NCBI GenBank assembly: GCA_030374805.1
Contig: JARGSG010000211.1
Coordinates: 372,001-436,000, forward strand
Source of the DNA: Gracilaria gracilis
Taxonomy: Eukaryota; Rhodophyta; Florideophyceae; Gracilariales; Gracilariaceae
Direction of reading: 5' to 3'
Length of the DNA: 64,000 nucleotides
Positions within the stretch are counted from its first letter, which is position 1. Every line of letters begins with the position of its first letter. The notes beneath the pieces were generated by a model. It saw only the letters and a program-made list of their open reading frames with translations, had not been told where the DNA came from and ran no database searches. A program made the position numbers and the translations under genes. Shown piece after piece: positions 9,219 to 18,781 of this stretch.

Positions 9219-9937
9219 GACACAATTTGCGTTGCCTGCATAGAATCCAGAATCATTCCACCTGCTACTACGTTGTTTCCACGGAACTTCGAACAAATCA
9301 CAAGAACGAAGACACCGGCTAAATTGCTGTTCTGAGGGTCTAGCATTCCGAGAAGATTTGGCTTTGTCTACTTAATTCAAACAGGGGATAGAAACCATGG
9401 CCACAACCCTCATCAAACGAATAAATCACGAAAGAAAATGGGTTTAGGCTAGTGTTCTGCCCCTGCGCTTTCGTTGAACTCTCCGCGCTCAGCCTGTTCA
9501 TTGAGAGCTATTCGTCCATCGAATTGGCTGCGCACGGACTGACAAGGAGAAATTGTGTCCTGTCTCGATGGAACCAGGGTAAATGCCAAGTAAACATGCG
9601 GCAAGGAAAGAGGAAACGGACTTCGAAAGAATGTGTACGAAGAAGTCCGGAAGCCACCAACGATGGTACAGTAGGTCCCAAACATGGAAATCTAAGGTGT
9701 TTCCACAATTGCTGTGCCGGTACGACAATTGAAATTGTTATGTTTCCGCAGAACGCTTTTTGGATGTTTGGTTCGACCCGAAAGTAACTTTACGAAGCCT
9801 TGGTGCGGAAGAACTCGTGGTAGCGCTTTGACAGAGAAGCTTCAGGGGACAGTGTGAAGCCCTGTTTGAAACCCGGCCTATTGGTTCGACATTGTCTTCG
9901 CACCCGAAACAAGCTTGCTTCAGTATCAAGTTGCAGT
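9219..9937. other. Intergenic region, nothing recognised
   Basis: This 719-bp stretch separates the OB-fold-like gene from PHF5A. I see no convincing ORF, RNA gene or repeat. Its last 100-200 bp should hold the PHF5A promoter. Confidence 0.4.
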
Positions 9938-10370
9938 ATGTCAAAACATCATCCAGATCTTGTGATGTGTCGCAAGCAACCAGGTGTGATAACCGGCAAA
10001 GTTTGTGAACGATGTGAAGGAAAATGTGTGATATGTGATTCTCTCGTCTCCCAGACGACACCAGCACGTATTTGTGATGAATGTAACTACGGGTCATTTC
10101 AAGTAAGTTATTCGTTGTGCAATTTGAGATCCGATTTCCTTCGGTTTTCATCTTTAGTTCTATTTTGAAAGGCATACTAACGAGCTCTCGTGCTTTTCTC
10201 GGGAATCGCAGGGGAAATGCATAGTCTGTGGGAATCAAGGCGTATCTGACGCGTATTATTGTGCCGAATGTACAATTTTGGAGAAAGACAGAGATGGATG
10301 TCCAAAGATTGTAAACGTTGGAACCGCAAAGATAGACTTGGTGTACGAGAAGAAGAAGTACAAGAGGTAA
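9938..10370 (+). CDS. PHF5A: PHF5A/Rds3-like splicing factor SF3b subunit (two exons)
   Basis: Join 9938-10102 and 10212-10370, giving 107 aa. The protein matches PHF5A (Rds3/SF3b14b) throughout: it starts [17 protein letters not shown] and contains [25 protein letters not shown], then [20 protein letters not shown] and [12 protein letters not shown]. The CxxC pairs form the zinc-knotted fold that holds the U2 snRNP branch-point pocket with SF3B1. The 109-nt intron has GTAAGT at its donor, a TACTAAC branch site near 10173 and a CGCAG acceptor. The frame stops after YKKKKYKR-like residues, slightly shorter than the usual GFKKR tail. Its 3' end converges with the eRF1 gene. Confidence 0.95.
10103..10211 (+). 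other. Intron of the PHF5A gene
   Basis: Canonical 109-nt spliceosomal intron: GTAAGT donor, yeast-like TACTAAC branch motif at about 10170-10176, pyrimidine-rich tract and CAG acceptor. Removal joins Q to G exactly where PHF5A homologues are colinear. Confidence 0.9.
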
Positions 10371-10540
10371 GGTCGACGACGACATTATGTCCAGGCACCA
10401 TTATCGATTCTTTGAGAGATTTTGTCAATCGAAAAGTCTACATAGAGGGAGGTTGCGCTCGTATGCGCTGCGGCTTATCATCCATACAAAATCGTGATTT
10501 GATACGGAATCTCCATAGCACACCCGATATGTTCAAACGC

Positions 10541-11866
10541 TTAACCCAGGAGATCCTCCCAATCCTCATCTTCATCAGGCTCTTCGTATGCCTCGAAGTT
10601 AACTTCGTAACGCATAAGACCTCCAATACCTCCGAATCCCTGTACAAACTGCGCGCCTTCCTGAGAGCGATCTGTGATAAACTCTAGTTGAGTACCATAG
10701 TCCTTATAGTTAGCCGCCATCCAGTCTACGAATAGTTCTGTATCCCTTGTTTCTAGTTCAACCCCAGTTTCCTTCTCGACAAAGTTGGACATATCTTGCA
10801 TTTGCTCCTTGCTAAGAATCTTGATAACTTTCTCCCCCGTTTGTGGATTCTCAAGCTCTATTCTTGTGTGCTCCATGTTTTCCCACAGAATAAGAATCTC
10901 AACAGCACCTTGTTCTAAGGCTCGCATGGTATCTACGACCCCAAAGCAATACTTGTTCGTATCCTTTGATATTTCATCAAAATACCTTTGCACCAGCTTC
11001 TTTTCTTGGATGAACTTTACGTTACCAAGAGTCTCAGCTGCTAGATCAATGGCCTGGTTAAAGCCATTCTCCCCACCATAACTTACATCAACTGTCTTCA
11101 AGACCTTGGCCTTTAATCTCTGGTCGAACAACTCAGAGTTATATAAATCCGTTTTGAAGTCAGCAGATCCAGCTAAAATGAGGCCCGTAACGTTGACTTT
11201 CTGACCGTCCGGAATGAATTGAGTCACGGCGATTTCGGCAACTTTCCGGACAAAGTTATGACGCTTTTCCAGACGAAGACGTGCGAAACGCAGAGCAGAC
11301 TGACCACCGCGTCCATGCTTCTTCGGAAGATCGACAGAGAATTTGTGGAGTACCGTCCTTGTATTGCCGGTGAGAAGGCCAAAAAGAGCACCATTTCCAT
11401 CCATGACTATAAAACCGAACTTCTCGTCGGACTCAAGAAGGCTCGCAAGAGCTTCGGTGTGGAACTTGTTATCGCACAAATACAGTGATGTATTTATGGG
11501 CTTGAACGGCTCAAAATCGACCAGAACTTCCCTTTCCTTGTTCTGGTCGTTCATGATAGTGCCACAGTAAATGACAAGGCCATTAGCAGGAACCTTCGGG
11601 TAAAGCTTAAGACGTTGCTGTGTGGAGGTAATAGCACTCAGAACAGACTGGCGGTTAACACGAGACTTGATATTGGAGGCAGTGCCATACTCATCACTAA
11701 GCATCTTGTTCACACGACTAGTCTGGTCGCGAGGTGGGATGATGAGAGAGATCATACTCGTCCCGTTTCCGCGCGCTTGCTCGAGAGCTTTTATGAGCTT
11801 CTTGATCTTCCATACTTGAACGGCGCGGTCGCCGTCGTCGTCCTGGCCTTTATCTTTCTCACCCAT
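10541..11866 (-). CDS. ETF1: Eukaryotic peptide chain release factor subunit 1 (eRF1)
   Basis: The 441-aa protein is full length for eRF1, which recognises all three stop codons and triggers peptide release with eRF3. The N domain carries TASNIKS and YLCDNKF (stop-codon reading), and the M domain carries the catalytic GGQ in [17 protein letters not shown]. The C domain ends with an acidic tail ([14 protein letters not shown]) typical of eRF1. TASNIKS and YxCxxxF are in standard form, which suggests a standard genetic code. The ATG at 11866 begins [13 protein letters not shown]. Its upstream gap of about 1 kb is shared with the divergent kynurenine monooxygenase gene. Confidence 0.98.
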   Translation of the reverse strand: MGEKDKGQDDDGDRAVQVWKIKKLIKALEQARGNGTSMISLIIPPRDQTSRVNKMLSDEYGTASNIKSRVNRQSVLSAITSTQQRLKLYPKVPANGLVIYCGTIMNDQNKEREVLVDFEPFKPINTSLYLCDNKFHTEALASLLESDEKFGFIVMDGNGALFGLLTGNTRTVLHKFSVDLPKKHGRGGQSALRFARLRLEKRHNFVRKVAEIAVTQFIPDGQKVNVTGLILAGSADFKTDLYNSELFDQRLKAKVLKTVDVSYGGENGFNQAIDLAAETLGNVKFIQEKKLVQRYFDEISKDTNKYCFGVVDTMRALEQGAVEILILWENMEHTRIELENPQTGEKVIKILSKEQMQDMSNFVEKETGVELETRDTELFVDWMAANYKDYGTQLEFITDRSQEGAQFVQGFGGIGGLMRYEVNFEAYEEPDEDEDWEDLLG

Positions 11867-12842
11867 GATGTGGTGGTGTTCTTATAACGTGGTAGCGCCC
11901 GCGGTGAGCGGGGTGTGATTTGAGAACGAAGGGTTTCCAATAAGAGACGAAAGCACAAAGAAAACTGAAGCAGACGCTATCTGGAAGCACGAAAGGAGAG
12001 GGTAAGTGCGCTGCGCTGGCCGCGAAAGACGACAACGCCAGGATAGCTCCTTTCGACGGCGGGACTTTCTACAGCAGTAACTGTTTCAGTCTTTATGCAC
12101 AAGCTCGAAAACAGGTCTTGTGGTTTTGGTCATACAACATGTAACTGACGGGCTGACGCCTCCTTTCGAAACTGCAGCGGCACCGGACAAGCCAACAAGC
12201 CTTACACGTAACCTTACTCCTTGACCCAACCAGCCCACTCCAAGTGCCACAACCTCGAGATAATTCTCGGTGCAAATGGGCCGCCAACGGTGACACTTGT
12301 CCACTGTGGCAGAGTCCGAGGGTTCGTTCACTCCGCAGTCCGAAGTTCTGTCCACATGCATGCAAAGAGCAGATCTTCTCACCCAGCACTGCTGGTCCAG
12401 CGATTCAAGGCTCAGCGCTGCTCCGTGGTGAGCCAGCATCTTTTTGCCACCCAGCACTGCTGGGTGGCAAGAAGATGTAGATACTGAGCCTTGAATCGGT
12501 TCCGAACGAAAACTACCGTACATTCGCACGAACTTACCACTCTACCACTTTCGTGCTCCACTCTACGATAACGGGGCCCTCAAGTAATGTTCAAGGAGCT
12601 GATTAACTCCTCCACTTGACGTTCATCGGCGCCACCAGAGAAACTATCTCCACTCTCGATATTAAAGCCTGTTATCTATCCCTGATATCGACTTCTTAAC
12701 AGTTTTCGTTTCATCCACGTCTTCATTCTCTATTCCGAGGGGACAGCATCGAATTCTTTCACAAACCTGTAACAATTTTGCAACAGCACTTCTCGTAGCT
12801 TGCTGGAGTTGTAAGCATAGTGGGGCTGTTCTTGATTCTGTC
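11867..12842. other. Divergent promoter region, eRF1 / KMO
   Basis: This 976-bp gap must hold both promoters. It contains a nested palindrome at 12401-12498, described separately. ORFs across 12.1-12.5 kb overlap on both strands and look like chance frames. Confidence 0.5.
12401..12498. repeat. Nested inverted repeat (foldback or MITE-like)
   Basis: Outer arms are a perfect 15-bp inverted pair: CGATTCAAGGCTCAG at 12401-12415 and its complement at 12484-12498. Inside lies a second, almost perfect palindrome at 12437-12477: 20-bp arms around one central base, with the core TTGCCACCCAGCA mirrored and one T/G mispair. A related CACCCAGCACTGCTGG half-copy lies just outside at 12380-12395. The compact structure suggests a small foldback element or a structured transcript. 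Confidence 0.75.
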
Positions 12843-14219
12843 ATGGCTCAAGATCAGAAGCCAAAGGTGGCCATAATTGGAGCGGGTCCAGCCGGATGTC
12901 TACTAGCAATACTGCTATCCAACACTGGCTGCTCCATTGATGTCTACGACTATCGATTAGACCCGCGAACTGCAGAAGGCGCTTCAGCAAGTCAACGGTC
13001 CATAAACCTGGCCCTCTCGACGCGTGGCCTCACAGCCTTGAAACGTGCTGGTGTTCTTGATCATGTCCTTGAGCAATCTATCCCCATGCATGGACGCTGC
13101 ATACATCCCGTCGACGGTCAGTTGCAGTTTCATCCATATGGTCAGTCTCATCAGTTCTTGCTTTCGATATCACGTCGGGTCTTGTGCAACATCTTGCTTG
13201 ACGAATGTGACACGCGTGAGTCAATTCAATTACACTTTGCTCACAAATGTGTTCATGTCGATCTTCACAACCGCTCCGTTAGTTTTGAGCGCTCCCGCGC
13301 TGAAGGGGAGAGTCAAGAATCTCAGTTTACCGTTGTTTCTGACCTCATCGTGGGGGCAGATGGCTCTTTTTCTCGTGTGCGTGCGGCTATGGCGAGGGAA
13401 GACCGATTCGATTATTCCCAGTCGTATATATCAGCTGCGTATAAAGAGTTGACAATGGTGAACACCGTATTCTCTAAAGAATCAGTGTTTCCCTGCAATT
13501 ACCTTCATATATGGCCGAGACATCGCTTCATGCTCATTGCGCTTCCAAACAATACCACCTCCTTTACATGCACTCTCTTCATGGACAAGTCAGAAATGGA
13601 CAAGTTATCTTCTCCGAGCAAAGTGGAGGATTTCTTTAACACCTACTTTCCAGATGCAATTTCTTTGATGCCTTCCTTAGCTCAAGACTATTTCAAGAAC
13701 CCTTCGCCATCCCTCGTGACAATTCGATGCGAGCCGTTCAACCATGACGGGAACGCCATTTTAATTGGAGACGCAGCACATGCCATTGTACCATTCTATG
13801 GGCAAGGATGCAATGCTGCCTTCGAAGATTGCCGCCTTCTCGCGGAGGCGATCGAAAAACATCATTGGGATGACATGCCAAAAGTGCTATCACAGTACGC
13901 AAATACTCGGAAGCCGAACACGGACACAATCGCAGATTTGGCAATTGAGCACTACGAAGATATGTCTTCAAAATCGGCGAAGCCCTTGGCTGTGCTTCGA
14001 CGACGACTAGAAATATGGGCTAATCGCTTCTTTCCTAAGAGTTTTCTACCCCTGTACTCCATGGTGTCGTTTTCAAACATTCCTTACAGGGAAGCACTGC
14101 TACGTGCTAGATGGCAGGATAAACGAATGGAACAAGTTTTGGTTGTAACAGGGATCAGCGTTGCGGCGGTTTCGGGCCTATTAATAAGAAGTGGAATATG
14201 GAGCAGGACGACACGGTGA
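12843..14219 (+). CDS. KMO: Kynurenine 3-monooxygenase
   Basis: The 458-aa flavoprotein hydroxylates L-kynurenine to 3-hydroxykynurenine using NADPH and O2, on the tryptophan route to NAD. The N-terminal Rossmann motif is VAIIGAGPAGCLLAILL (residues 9-25). SQRSINLALSTRGLTALKRAG is the KMO signature (quoted to 20 residues elsewhere in the family), and the second FAD motif AILIGDAAHAIVPFYGQG lies at about 307. A hydrophobic C-terminal segment (VLVVTGISVAAVSGLLI) at about 435 matches the outer-mitochondrial-membrane anchor of animal and fungal KMO. ATG at 12843. It converges with the Sec1-family gene 224 bp downstream. Confidence 0.95.
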   Translation: MAQDQKPKVAIIGAGPAGCLLAILLSNTGCSIDVYDYRLDPRTAEGASASQRSINLALSTRGLTALKRAGVLDHVLEQSIPMHGRCIHPVDGQLQFHPYGQSHQFLLSISRRVLCNILLDECDTRESIQLHFAHKCVHVDLHNRSVSFERSRAEGESQESQFTVVSDLIVGADGSFSRVRAAMAREDRFDYSQSYISAAYKELTMVNTVFSKESVFPCNYLHIWPRHRFMLIALPNNTTSFTCTLFMDKSEMDKLSSPSKVEDFFNTYFPDAISLMPSLAQDYFKNPSPSLVTIRCEPFNHDGNAILIGDAAHAIVPFYGQGCNAAFEDCRLLAEAIEKHHWDDMPKVLSQYANTRKPNTDTIADLAIEHYEDMSSKSAKPLAVLRRRLEIWANRFFPKSFLPLYSMVSFSNIPYREALLRARWQDKRMEQVLVVTGISVAAVSGLLIRSGIWSRTTR

Positions 14220-14443
14220 GATGCACCCATGTATGATCTGAACCCGCTTTCTACCGGTAAATTCATGTCTGGGTTTCAGGAATGGTCAGGATTATGATGC
14301 ATCCGTTTTGAAGTTAGCAGCCTTGATTAATCTATTGTAGTTATGTCATTTCTCTTCTCTAAACTGGCTTCTGAAGGGAGTAATACCAATACGATATAGT
14401 ATAGTTATCGAAGGTCAAAGTTAATCCGTTGTAGTCTGAAGTT

Positions 14444-16873
14444 TCATCTCTTTCGTCGTCCAAATATTCGAAGCCTGCTTTTCTTGTATCCAGTAACAAC
14501 CTCCACTTCCGCCTCGCTACGTTCTTCGGCAAACGTTTTCACTCGTTGCTCGTTTGTGACAATGTCGTCTCCACCGCTGTCAACAGTAGCATCCCCTGAC
14601 TTTTGTTCAAGTTCTTTCTCTTCCGCTCCCGCAGCTAGAGTACGTGCCCTCGCAGCCCGAGACTGTGCAAGTTCCAGAGGGAGTGGGGGAAGCATGATTC
14701 GAATACGTTCTACTGGATCTGCAACCGCACTCAAACACCGCATTAAAGTTTGTGGTATAATCATCTGTGACCCACCGATAACGATATTAGCTTCTCTCTT
14801 GCTGCAAACTTCATACAGAGAGCGTACTTCGGAATGACATACTCCACCGACCACAAACACAACATACAAGTGCCCCTTCTCAGCCAAACGAAATCTCCCG
14901 TCGTCATCATCAGAGAAAGACGACCTACCAGAATCGACGCGAACGGCAGATCTAATCATACCAGCCACTGCAGCTGAGTGTGCCCGAAGGTTAGCAGATC
15001 CGGCTTTTGCGCTTTGATCCCTTGTGGCGACATCGCTTCGGACCGGCGTTTGGTGCACAGACGCTATGATGGAATCAACTGACACCGCTCCAGCCGTGGG
15101 AAAGGCGTCCTTGTCAAGCTCGTCATCTACAAAGTCCATCATGACGCTTCGGAGCGGAGGATGATACCGAGCAACATCATAATGCAGACTTCCTTCTTGT
15201 TCCAAATCATGTCGTCTACGGCGAGCTGCATTGACCTTCTTGAGGTTCTTGTGCGCTTGACGTCGGGCATACTTTTGTCTGAGCTTCGACGCTACTGTTT
15301 CTTCACCATCTATCCTTGCCTTATGCTTCGCCTGGAATGCTTCCAAACCAGTTTTTGCCGTTGCAAGCACTGCTTGCAATCCTTTTACAGCGGACCCTAT
15401 TTCTCGTGTAATCTTGGGTACACTCTCAAATCCGCTTCGCTGCAACTTCAATCGGAAGGTGTTGGAGTATGCAAAAGCAGAGTTTTCACCTCCAAGACCT
15501 AGAAGCCCTTCAAAAACAATGAAGCCTAACATCAACAGACGCGACCTGTGTTCGATAGGAATTGATTCATCACCCAGTACACTGAGGATGTCTTCCACGA
15601 TTTGATCCGCTGGAATCTTAGTTCCATCCGAATGCCTACCAATAATCAAATCCTGCTCAACGAGAGCTAACTTGTTCAATTTGAGTTCGTAGCACGACTC
15701 TAAGCATGATTTCAGGGCAGTAATATGCATCGCGTGCTTCTCTGCCCGCATTTGGGATTCTGGAAGCGCGCGGACAGCTGCTCCCATGTCTTTGATATCA
15801 ACCTCGCTTGCATCTTTGCCGCGAATTTTGAAAGCTACGTCAGTTTCTAGGAACTTCTTGAACTCATTCTGGGCTTCTACTAAAGCTTCTTCCACGAATT
15901 TGGAACGAATTTGATTCCATATCGGGTCTTTATCTTCATCTTCAAGTTGCAATGTCTTCGTCTTCGATGCGTCGTTAGTGTCCGGAACGTCAATGTGAGC
16001 TCCGCCCGGTTTTTGGTAGTTCAATCTCAATAAATCGTGAGCAATAGCTTGATAAGAGAATTCGTGTATCAAAGGGGATGCCATATCGGTTGCACGATCC
16101 ACAACGAGAAGAGTGGCCTTTGTAACTTTGTCTTCGTCTTCATCGTCATCTTCCGAAGATTGTTTTGTATCAGATCCCGCTTCCCGTCTAGACTTGCTCT
16201 CCTCGTGATCTTTAACTTTAAGCTCGAGTCGCGCCGTTTCGAGCTGCTCTTTGACCAGTGATGCCACGGTGCGGCTTGTATGTGAGGTAGCATCATATCG
16301 CACGTTCCAATCAACACGTGAGGCAAGAACCTTGCAGGTCTCCGTCAGGCGCTCTGAAACGAGGGTCATTTCTTCATTAGCGTCTTTTCCCTTGTCGGCA
16401 TAGAGTTGCGGTAGAGAAGCCGCTGGCCTGTCCAGGCTGAACACTCTTGACTCGACTGCGAGGAACTGTACATCCAATTCGATAAAGGTTTTGACCCTTC
16501 GCAGTAACGCGGCATTTCTTCGGATGACACCCATGAGAAAGTCAGGCAGCCTACCCGTGAAGAACAAATGAAAGCTCTTGTACTGTGTACTCTCTTCCTG
16601 TACCAATTGCTCGACACTTTCAGCCGTCGGTGTGATAAAGTACAAGGCAGGGATTCTGGGCAGCGGTTGTCTACGCATATCGAGCATTTCGACAATGGTA
16701 ATGCCCTCGTCAACAAGCTTGTTCACTTCTACGGCGGCAGCGAGAATTCGCAATGCAGCACGGTCAACCACGAGAACTTTCCAGCGATCCACGGCGTTGC
16801 CCACCTTACGAATCATGCCATCGAGCAGACGAGATTGCAGGGCTGAGCGCAACCGCCCTTTCGGCTCGGACAT
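14444..16873 (-). CDS. Sec1/Munc18 (SM) family protein
   Basis: The 809-aa protein is an SM protein, a clasp for SNARE bundles in vesicle fusion. The N-terminus shows the SM pattern: WKVLVVDRAALRILAAAVEV, then MLDMRRQPLPRIPALYFITP, and FHLFFTGRLPDFLM. The central TLLVVDRATDMASPLIHEFSYQ is the conserved second-half signature (VLDRxxDxxxPLxHEFTYQ). The protein is longer than the 580-650 aa of typical family members because of acidic inserts (SSEDDDEDEDK at about 235) and a long region near 560-720. It resembles Sec1/Munc18-1 (syntaxin/plasma-membrane) types more than Vps33, but I cannot settle the subfamily. Confidence 0.9.
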   Translation of the reverse strand: MSEPKGRLRSALQSRLLDGMIRKVGNAVDRWKVLVVDRAALRILAAAVEVNKLVDEGITIVEMLDMRRQPLPRIPALYFITPTAESVEQLVQEESTQYKSFHLFFTGRLPDFLMGVIRRNAALLRRVKTFIELDVQFLAVESRVFSLDRPAASLPQLYADKGKDANEEMTLVSERLTETCKVLASRVDWNVRYDATSHTSRTVASLVKEQLETARLELKVKDHEESKSRREAGSDTKQSSEDDDEDEDKVTKATLLVVDRATDMASPLIHEFSYQAIAHDLLRLNYQKPGGAHIDVPDTNDASKTKTLQLEDEDKDPIWNQIRSKFVEEALVEAQNEFKKFLETDVAFKIRGKDASEVDIKDMGAAVRALPESQMRAEKHAMHITALKSCLESCYELKLNKLALVEQDLIIGRHSDGTKIPADQIVEDILSVLGDESIPIEHRSRLLMLGFIVFEGLLGLGGENSAFAYSNTFRLKLQRSGFESVPKITREIGSAVKGLQAVLATAKTGLEAFQAKHKARIDGEETVASKLRQKYARRQAHKNLKKVNAARRRRHDLEQEGSLHYDVARYHPPLRSVMMDFVDDELDKDAFPTAGAVSVDSIIASVHQTPVRSDVATRDQSAKAGSANLRAHSAAVAGMIRSAVRVDSGRSSFSDDDDGRFRLAEKGHLYVVFVVGGVCHSEVRSLYEVCSKREANIVIGGSQMIIPQTLMRCLSAVADPVERIRIMLPPLPLELAQSRAARARTLAAGAEEKELEQKSGDATVDSGGDDIVTNEQRVKTFAEERSEAEVEVVTGYKKSRLRIFGRRKR

Positions 16874-17563
16874 GTTGGATGGCAGTGGCGAAAAACCTTC
16901 CGTCGAAATGGTTATCGCAAATCAACCGATCGATAAATACCGAAGGTCGCTGCGCAGATGTGTTCAGCGTGAAAGGGACTGAGACGAACGATGAGTGAGA
17001 AAAGGAGGAAGTGCTTGTTGAGCGCTTCTGAAGGAGGTAACGATGTTATGTCCTTTAGTTTAGTGACGTGGACGCGCATCTGTTTGACACTGGCGCGGAT
17101 GCGCTGCAGCGGTTGGTTGCCATCGACAAGAAGCAAAGACCAGAGCGTCCTCGCGTTTTGCCAATTTGTGGAACAGGGGGCCCGAAATTTAAAACAATTC
17201 TCACCAAAAAAGTCCGAGGATTGCAGCTGTTGTGGCAAGCGTTTCGCTCTCAAGTCTCAACGGGAGGATCAACTCGTCCCCGAGTTGAATTGACACCGCT
17301 GCGGTTGAGAAGGTCTGTATGATAGACTTAACATACATAGACCTCGCAGCCTTGGGAAATTTCGGGCCTGGAGCAGCCAACATTAGCGCCAAATGGCGAA
17401 ACGACGACTATCTACTTCTAATACTTCGAAATGCGCCCACCCGTGTGCACGCAAAGCCCAGTTTCATTATGAACAAAGAGAGCTTTCCGCCAGCATAGAA
17501 ACATTTATGAAAGATGAAAGGGAAAAGGAATATTACGCTAGAGGGGTTATCAGCTATTCTCAG
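16874..17563. other. Gap with a possible small spliced gene
   Basis: The region between the Sec1-family start and the ferrochelatase stop is open for short stretches on both strands. A minus-strand frame from an ATG at 17383 (MLAAPGPKFPKAARS) runs to a possible GTGAGA donor near 17209. A downstream frame (VKQMRVHVTKLKDITSLPPS) could follow. I recognise no family. An E2F-like AGCGCCAAA at 17385-17393 touches that ATG. Confidence 0.35.
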
Positions 17564-18781
17564 TTAAAACGTATCCATAGGACACGAGTCCTTCAGGATT
17601 TGAATCATACCTTTAACCCATTCTTCGTCAGAATTGAGGCAAGGAATGAGGTCAAGAGTCTCACCACCAGCCTCAATAAAGTCTTCCCGCCCTCGAATAC
17701 CAATTTCTTCAAGCGTTTCCAAACAGTCAGCTGTGAAACTTGGCACAACCACAGCCATTTTCTTCACGCCAGCCTTGGCAAGCTTCACAAGTTCCTCGTC
17801 TGTGTAAGGCTGTATCCATACAGGCCCTGCAGCTGAAAGCCGTGATTGGAAGGAAATTGAATACTTGCCTTCCGGAATGTCACAAGCTTCTGCGATACGT
17901 CTGGCTGTAGCGAACGACTGCGCGCGATAACAGTTCCGATTTGCCAGCACGATTTGTGCGCAACAGTTTTCTTGCTTATTGCAGAGAAGACCGCTTTCAT
18001 CTGTACGTTCGCAATGGGTTTGTGGAACGCCATGGAACGACATGAGCAGATGATCATAATTCTCGCAGCGTTCGCCGATAGTACGCTTGATAATGGCGGC
18101 ATAGGAGGAAATGTAAGACGGGTGGTCGTAAAAAGCGGGAACTATGTGCAAGTATGGTGTTGAATAAACCTTTGCGGCCGCCTTGTAAACAATTTCAATA
18201 GCAGCACCTGTTGCGGAGGATGCATATTGAGGATACATGGGCACCACAATAAGTCTATCGGTGCCCTTCGCGCGTAGATCCTCCATGACGTCATAAACAT
18301 TCGGCTGACAATACTGCATACCTACGGCCACAGCATACTTCTCTCCCAGAGCACTCTGCAGCTTTGCGGCCATATCTTCAGAGTGATAGAGCAATGGTGA
18401 ACCTCTCTCCTCATCCCAGATGTTTGAATACGCCTCGGCACTTTCTTTTGGGCGAGTACGTAAGATGAACAAATTGAGAACAAACCATTTGACGATGGGA
18501 TTGAGATCTACCACCCGTGAATCGCCAAGAAACTGTCGTAGATACTCACGCACGTCCGGGACAGAAAGAGAAGCGGGAGTGCCAATGTTGACCAACAAAA
18601 TCCCGGTTCGTCCTATAAACGGCGGTGATACTTCCTTCCCAAGCTCAACCTGCCTATCTAATTTGGGAGCCACCGCCGTTTTTGGTTCTAAGGCGGTGGC
18701 CAAAACGGGACGACGCGACGAGACTTGTTGCTTTCTCTGCGCGACGCGAGAGCGGAAAGGGGTCGGTGTCACAAAAGCCAT
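17564..18781 (-). CDS. HEMH: Ferrochelatase, organelle-targeted, internal Cys cluster
   Basis: The 405-aa enzyme inserts Fe2+ into protoporphyrin IX, the last step of haem synthesis. ILLVNIGTPASLSVPDVREYL (begun at about residue 60) and QYCQPNV, VPMYPQYASSATGAA and LLMSFHGVP carry the family signatures, including the catalytic His. Directly after FHGVP comes a Cys-rich insert, HCERTDESGLLCNKQENCC, then ANRNCYRAQ. This resembles bacterial ferrochelatases with an internally liganded [2Fe-2S] cluster, not cyanobacterial or plant types. The N-terminus MAFVTPTPFRSRVAQRKQQ is a presequence of plastid (MAF) appearance. The start at 18781 is the first ATG fitting homology; the open frame upstream reaches 18937 without need. 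Confidence 0.96.
   Translation of the reverse strand: MAFVTPTPFRSRVAQRKQQVSSRRPVLATALEPKTAVAPKLDRQVELGKEVSPPFIGRTGILLVNIGTPASLSVPDVREYLRQFLGDSRVVDLNPIVKWFVLNLFILRTRPKESAEAYSNIWDEERGSPLLYHSEDMAAKLQSALGEKYAVAVGMQYCQPNVYDVMEDLRAKGTDRLIVVPMYPQYASSATGAAIEIVYKAAAKVYSTPYLHIVPAFYDHPSYISSYAAIIKRTIGERCENYDHLLMSFHGVPQTHCERTDESGLLCNKQENCCAQIVLANRNCYRAQSFATARRIAEACDIPEGKYSISFQSRLSAAGPVWIQPYTDEELVKLAKAGVKKMAVVVPSFTADCLETLEEIGIRGREDFIEAGGETLDLIPCLNSDEEWVKGMIQILKDSCPMDTF

Noticed and set aside
9771-9787. tRNA B-box-like GGTTCGACCC
   Set aside because: The T-stem has a mismatch and there is no A box or cloverleaf upstream. No tRNA was found elsewhere by eye either.
9738-10385. Minus-strand frame of 215 codons
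   Set aside because: It is antisense to the PHF5A exons and intron, which match a known protein on the plus strand.
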